From contig CADCGK010000008.1 of NCBI GenBank assembly GCA_902800965.1, forward strand, positions 1-64,000: DNA of 64,000 bases, in the 5' to 3' direction. This document shows, one piece after another, positions 61,237 to 64,000 of this stretch (the first letter of the stretch is position 1; every line of letters starts with the position of its first letter). Under the pieces are notes generated by a model. It did no database searches. It worked only from the letters and a program-made list of their open reading frames with translations, and was not told where the DNA came from. The translations under genes were made by a program, and so were the position numbers. The DNA comes from an uncultured Bacteroidia bacterium (lineage in GTDB: Bacteria > Bacteroidota > Bacteroidia > Bacteroidales > F082).

Positions 61237-61286
61237 TAAAATTAAATTTATTCATGCATTTTTTTACATGATTTTTGTTTTTTTAT

Positions 61287-61294
61287 TATCTTTG
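61287..61294 (+). promoter_or_regulatory. -7 promoter element for aat-sirtuin
   Basis: TATCTTTG followed by C, 10 nt before the ATG at 61304. An in-frame upstream start at 61268 is before the promoter and rejected. Confidence 0.65.
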
Positions 61295-61303
61295 CATCAA
61301 ACA

Positions 61304-62089
61304 ATGAATCGGATTTTTCAACTGAACGACGATGATTACAATTTCCCGCCTGCCTCGATGGCAAACAAGGAGGGGTTGTTGGCTTTTGGCGGTGATTTGT
61401 CGCCTTCTCGCCTCATCGTCGCTTACGCCAATGGCATTTTCCCTTGGTTCAACGACAACAGTGCAATACTTTGGTGGTCGCTGGATCCCCGCTTGGTGAT
61501 TCGTCCCGGTGAGATGAGGGTTTCGAAATCACTGCGGCATACCTTGCGTTCGGGTCGTTTTGAAAGCAAGATCGACACCAACTTCGAGGGTGTGATCAAG
61601 CATTGCGCCCAGATGACTCGTGAAGGACAGGATGGGACTTGGCTCAACGATGAGATGATTGAGGCTTACATTCAACTGCATCGCATGGGATTGGCGCATT
61701 CGTTTGAAACCTATTTTGAAGGCGATCTGGTTGGCGGTCTCTATGGCGTGGCGCTTGGCAAGCTGTTTTGCGGTGAGTCGATGTTCCATACCATGAGCGA
61801 CGCCTCCAAGGTTGCTTTTTACAACCTCCACTCCTTCCTTATTGAACACGGCTTTCAGCTGATTGACTGTCAACAGGAAACAAAGCATCTTGTCAGCCTT
61901 GGCGCCTATTTGATCGACAGGGCGGATTATCTCGATGAGATACAGAAATTGGTCAAGGAGCCAACGCTGAAAGGCAACTGGGGTGATGGAACGGCAGAAG
62001 AATTTTTGATTAACATAACTCAAGCCGGGACGGCGAGATTCAGGACATACAACCTGGATGCCGATCTGGCGCTAAACTCTGACGACTAG
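61304..62089 (+). CDS. aat: Leucyl/phenylalanyl-tRNA-protein transferase
   Basis: Adds Leu or Phe to proteins with N-terminal Lys/Arg, marking them for ClpAP. 261 aa from the ATG at 61304. Family motifs: FPPASMANKEGLLAFGGDLSPSRLIVAYANGIFPWF, ILWWSLDPRLVI, GTWLNDEMIEAYIQLHRMGLAHSFET, GGLYGVALGKLFCGESMFHTMSDASKVA and LIDCQQETKHLVSLGA. Normal length is about 230-245, so it has a short C-terminal extension. A sirtuin gene starts 1 nt after its stop, so the two are one operon. Confidence 0.95.
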   Translation: MNRIFQLNDDDYNFPPASMANKEGLLAFGGDLSPSRLIVAYANGIFPWFNDNSAILWWSLDPRLVIRPGEMRVSKSLRHTLRSGRFESKIDTNFEGVIKHCAQMTREGQDGTWLNDEMIEAYIQLHRMGLAHSFETYFEGDLVGGLYGVALGKLFCGESMFHTMSDASKVAFYNLHSFLIEHGFQLIDCQQETKHLVSLGAYLIDRADYLDEIQKLVKEPTLKGNWGDGTAEEFLINITQAGTARFRTYNLDADLALNSDD

Positions 62090-62090
62090 C

Positions 62091-62843
62091 ATGGAAGAAA
62101 AAATCAAAGAAGCGGCAAGCATCTTGTCAAATGCCAAAAGAATTGTAGGTTTCACTGGTGCCGGCACCTCGGCCGAGAGCGGCATTCCTCCTTTCAGGGG
62201 CGAAGGCGGTATCTGGAACCAATATGATCCGAAATCCCTTGATATTGAATACTATTTCAGGCACACCCAAGATTCATGGAATATCATCCGCGAGGTGTTC
62301 TACAACTATTTCAATAGCAAGGACGTGAAGCCCAATCCAGGTCACGAGATCCTTGCCAAATGGGAAAAGGAAGGTCGTCTGAGTTGCGTGATTACCCAGA
62401 ATATCGATGACTTGCATACGGTGGCAGGAAACAAGACGGTGTATGAGTTCCATGGCAACATGTCGCGTTTCGTCTGCACGGAATGTGGACGTAAGGTGGA
62501 TGCCAAAGCGATGAAGCTTACTGAGAATCCTCCACGTTGTGAACATTGTGGAGGCTTGATGAAACCTGATTTCATCTTCTTCGGCGAAGGCATTCCAGAG
62601 GATGCCTATTACGGCTCGGTGCGCGCGGCTGAGGATTGCGATGCCTTTGTCATCATCGGCACTTCGGGACAAGTCAGCCCAGCCAACATGATTCCAGGAA
62701 TTGCCAAACGTCACGGCGCCAAGATCATCGAAATCAACATGGAGCCTTCTACCTATACGAACTATATCACGGATGTATATCTCCAAGGCAAGTCGGGCGA
62801 GATCCTGCCTAAGATTGACGCCTATATGCACCAACTTGGTTGA
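62091..62843 (+). CDS. cobB: Sir2-family NAD-dependent protein deacylase
   Basis: Removes acyl groups from lysines using NAD. 250 aa. GFTGAGTSAESGIPPFRG is the Rossmann/NAD motif, TQNIDDLH and FHGN contain the catalytic His, and VCTECG plus CEHCG bind zinc (four Cys). GTSGQVSPANMIP and EINMEPSTYTN finish the NAD pocket. The length suits a bacterial sirtuin. The symbol is by family only. It ends within the 3' end of the opposite fucosidase (35-nt overlap). Confidence 0.9.
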   Translation: MEEKIKEAASILSNAKRIVGFTGAGTSAESGIPPFRGEGGIWNQYDPKSLDIEYYFRHTQDSWNIIREVFYNYFNSKDVKPNPGHEILAKWEKEGRLSCVITQNIDDLHTVAGNKTVYEFHGNMSRFVCTECGRKVDAKAMKLTENPPRCEHCGGLMKPDFIFFGEGIPEDAYYGSVRAAEDCDAFVIIGTSGQVSPANMIPGIAKRHGAKIIEINMEPSTYTNYITDVYLQGKSGEILPKIDAYMHQLG

Positions 62844-64000
62844 TGCACAACGTGCCTTTCGCTGTCACGAACCTTACTCTTAGTTTCTCGGCGTTGACCG
62901 TTTCGAAGCGGACAATGCGCTTGTAACCTATGGTGGTCATTGGTTCATCGGTCTCCACGGGAAGCCATTTGCCGTTGCGGTAATAGGAGATGCTGAAGGC
63001 CTTTACGTTTTGTCCCAACGGGATGTATTCCTGAAGGGCAACGGTATTCAAGCTGGTCGGTTCATGGAATTCAAAGACCAACTCTGCCTTGTTGATGCCG
63101 TCGTCGGTGGCCCAATACTGGGTGTAATCATCGTTCAGCACATGTTTGGGACTGAACCTTGGCGAACGGGTGTTGCTGGCTGTCACCTTGCTATCTTTCA
63201 GCACATTGTCGGAAAAGGTGTTTTGGATCGTTCGATGCCATTCAACGGCTCTCAACGAGTCGCTGGCATTGATGCGTCCGCTTTTGTCAATGGGGAAGTT
63301 CAAGAGCAAGTTGGCATTTCGGCCGACACTATGGTAATAGATGTCGAGAAGCTGTTCCAGCGACTTGGGAGTTTCATTGTCGTGGAAGAACCAGCCTGGA
63401 CGGATGGAGACATCCACTTCGGCGGGAAGCCACACTTCGCCATTGGCGATGCCTGTGGATAGCAACTTGGTGTTGTTGAGGTCGCCGAAATCAAGTGAAT
63501 AGGCGCACCATTGCGTGGCCTCTGCCCTGCCGTCTTCATTGCCGATCCAACGCAAGGTTGGCACGGTGCCGCCAAAGATCATCGTGTTGGGATCCTGTTT
63601 CCAGATGATGTCGCGGGCCTTTTCATAGTCGTAATACTCTGATGCCACGATGGACCTGGCTTCCTTGGCGCCGCCATACCAGCCGTCGCCTCCGTTGGCG
63701 CCGTCGAACCAGAACTCGAAGAACGGTCCGTAATGGTCCACCAGCTCTTGGATTTGTCTATGATAAATCTCCACATATCCTTCCCTTCCGTATTCCGCCT
63801 GATGCCGGTCCCAAGGTGACAGGTAAAGCCCGAACTTAAGTCCATGTTTACGGCAGGCTTCGCACAACTCCCCGACCACGTCGCCACGGCCGTCTTTGTA
63901 AGGTGCGTTCTTGATGGAATAATCCGTGGTCTCGGTAGGCCAGAGACAGAAGCCGTCGTGATGTTTCGCGGTGAGGATGACGCCTTTCATGCCGGCTGCT
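62809..64000 (-). CDS. GH29 alpha-L-fucosidase with C-terminal discoidin-like domain (5' end outside window)
   Basis: The frame is open to the right edge. The visible part begins AAGMKGVILTAKHHDGFCLWPTETTDYS, the GH29 block that normally lies about 80-100 residues in, so the signal peptide and start are missing. GLYLSPWDRHQAEYG and GPFFEFWFDGANGG (Asp nucleophile in WFDG) follow. LLLNFPIDKSGRI closes the barrel. The last ~130 residues (ASNTRSPRFSPKHVLNDDYTQYWATDD ... ELVFEFHEP) form an F5/8 type C-like carbohydrate-binding domain. Removes alpha-fucose from host glycans. Fits with GH109 for mucin use. Stop overlaps the sirtuin 3' end. Confidence 0.93.
   Translation of the reverse strand, partial: AAGMKGVILTAKHHDGFCLWPTETTDYSIKNAPYKDGRGDVVGELCEACRKHGLKFGLYLSPWDRHQAEYGREGYVEIYHRQIQELVDHYGPFFEFWFDGANGGDGWYGGAKEARSIVASEYYDYEKARDIIWKQDPNTMIFGGTVPTLRWIGNEDGRAEATQWCAYSLDFGDLNNTKLLSTGIANGEVWLPAEVDVSIRPGWFFHDNETPKSLEQLLDIYYHSVGRNANLLLNFPIDKSGRINASDSLRAVEWHRTIQNTFSDNVLKDSKVTASNTRSPRFSPKHVLNDDYTQYWATDDGINKAELVFEFHEPTSLNTVALQEYIPLGQNVKAFSISYYRNGKWLPVETDEPMTTIGYKRIVRFETVNAEKLRVRFVTAKGTLCINQVGAYRRQS

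Noticed and set aside
1..64000. CRISPR array
   Set aside because: The tandem repeats present have 7-13 nt units without spacers; no cas gene is seen.

Overview
This window comes from a member of the Bacteroidota, most likely the Bacteroidales. Many genes are preceded by the Bacteroidota -7 promoter element TAnnTTTG, and Shine-Dalgarno sequences are scarce. Several secreted proteins end in type IX secretion (T9SS) sorting domains. There is an Oar-like TonB-dependent receptor, a DUF349 protein, many SPII lipoproteins, and host-glycan hydrolases (GH29, GH109). No plasmid, phage or integrase backbone is visible. The layout is a compact chromosome with many divergent and convergent gene pairs.

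Layout. 1-1602: 3'-truncated secreted repeat-domain protein (minus). 1.8-7.5 kb: small lipoprotein, aroK, rlmD, nnr (NAD(P)HX repair), a beta-barrel-like protein, a metallophosphoesterase lipoprotein and a 99-aa orphan. 7.5-11.3 kb: a leftward run glmS > unknown 183-aa gene > free-standing reverse transcriptase, with a structured leader directly in front of the RT. 11.4-19.3 kb: cell-surface genes (T9SS PCMD-like protein, TonB receptor, C10 protease/beta-helix protein). 19.4-23.9 kb: translation block (thrS-infC-rpmI-rplT, two tRNA-Leu, RluA-type synthase). 23.9-30.7 kb: T9SS protein, lipoprotein, split transketolase, alkaline phosphatase, speA. 30.8-36.6 kb: GlcNAc kinase-like gene, then clpC-cca-miaA (minus). 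36.8-41.2 kb: gyrA, TPR protein, DUF3127 SSB-like protein. 41.2-47.2 kb: divergent hexosamine kinase/GH109 pair, glycosyltransferase, flippase. 47.2-52.2 kb: parE, a putative PBECR-type endoribonuclease, a candidate ncRNA, prolyl oligopeptidase and a 114-bp palindromic element. 52.2-64 kb: aroC, DUF349, an AmgK-like kinase/RapZ-C fusion with a MurU-like nucleotidyltransferase, AddB-like nuclease, EEP nuclease, aat, sirtuin, and a GH29 fucosidase running off the right edge.

A recurring theme is amino-sugar metabolism: glmS, GlcNAc kinase, NahK-like kinase beside GH109, AmgK/MurU-like recycling and GH29. Together they suggest salvage of cell-wall and host-mucin hexosamines.

Two patterns stand out. 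First, a 399-aa reverse transcriptase with no intron, retron or DGR hallmarks follows a ~138-nt leader closed by a 12-bp inverted repeat, a retron-like layout. Second, degenerate tandem repeats with a 7-nt period sit at about a dozen gene junctions. The heptamer differs from locus to locus, and the repeats often form gene ends, a start codon, or even an in-frame inter-domain linker.
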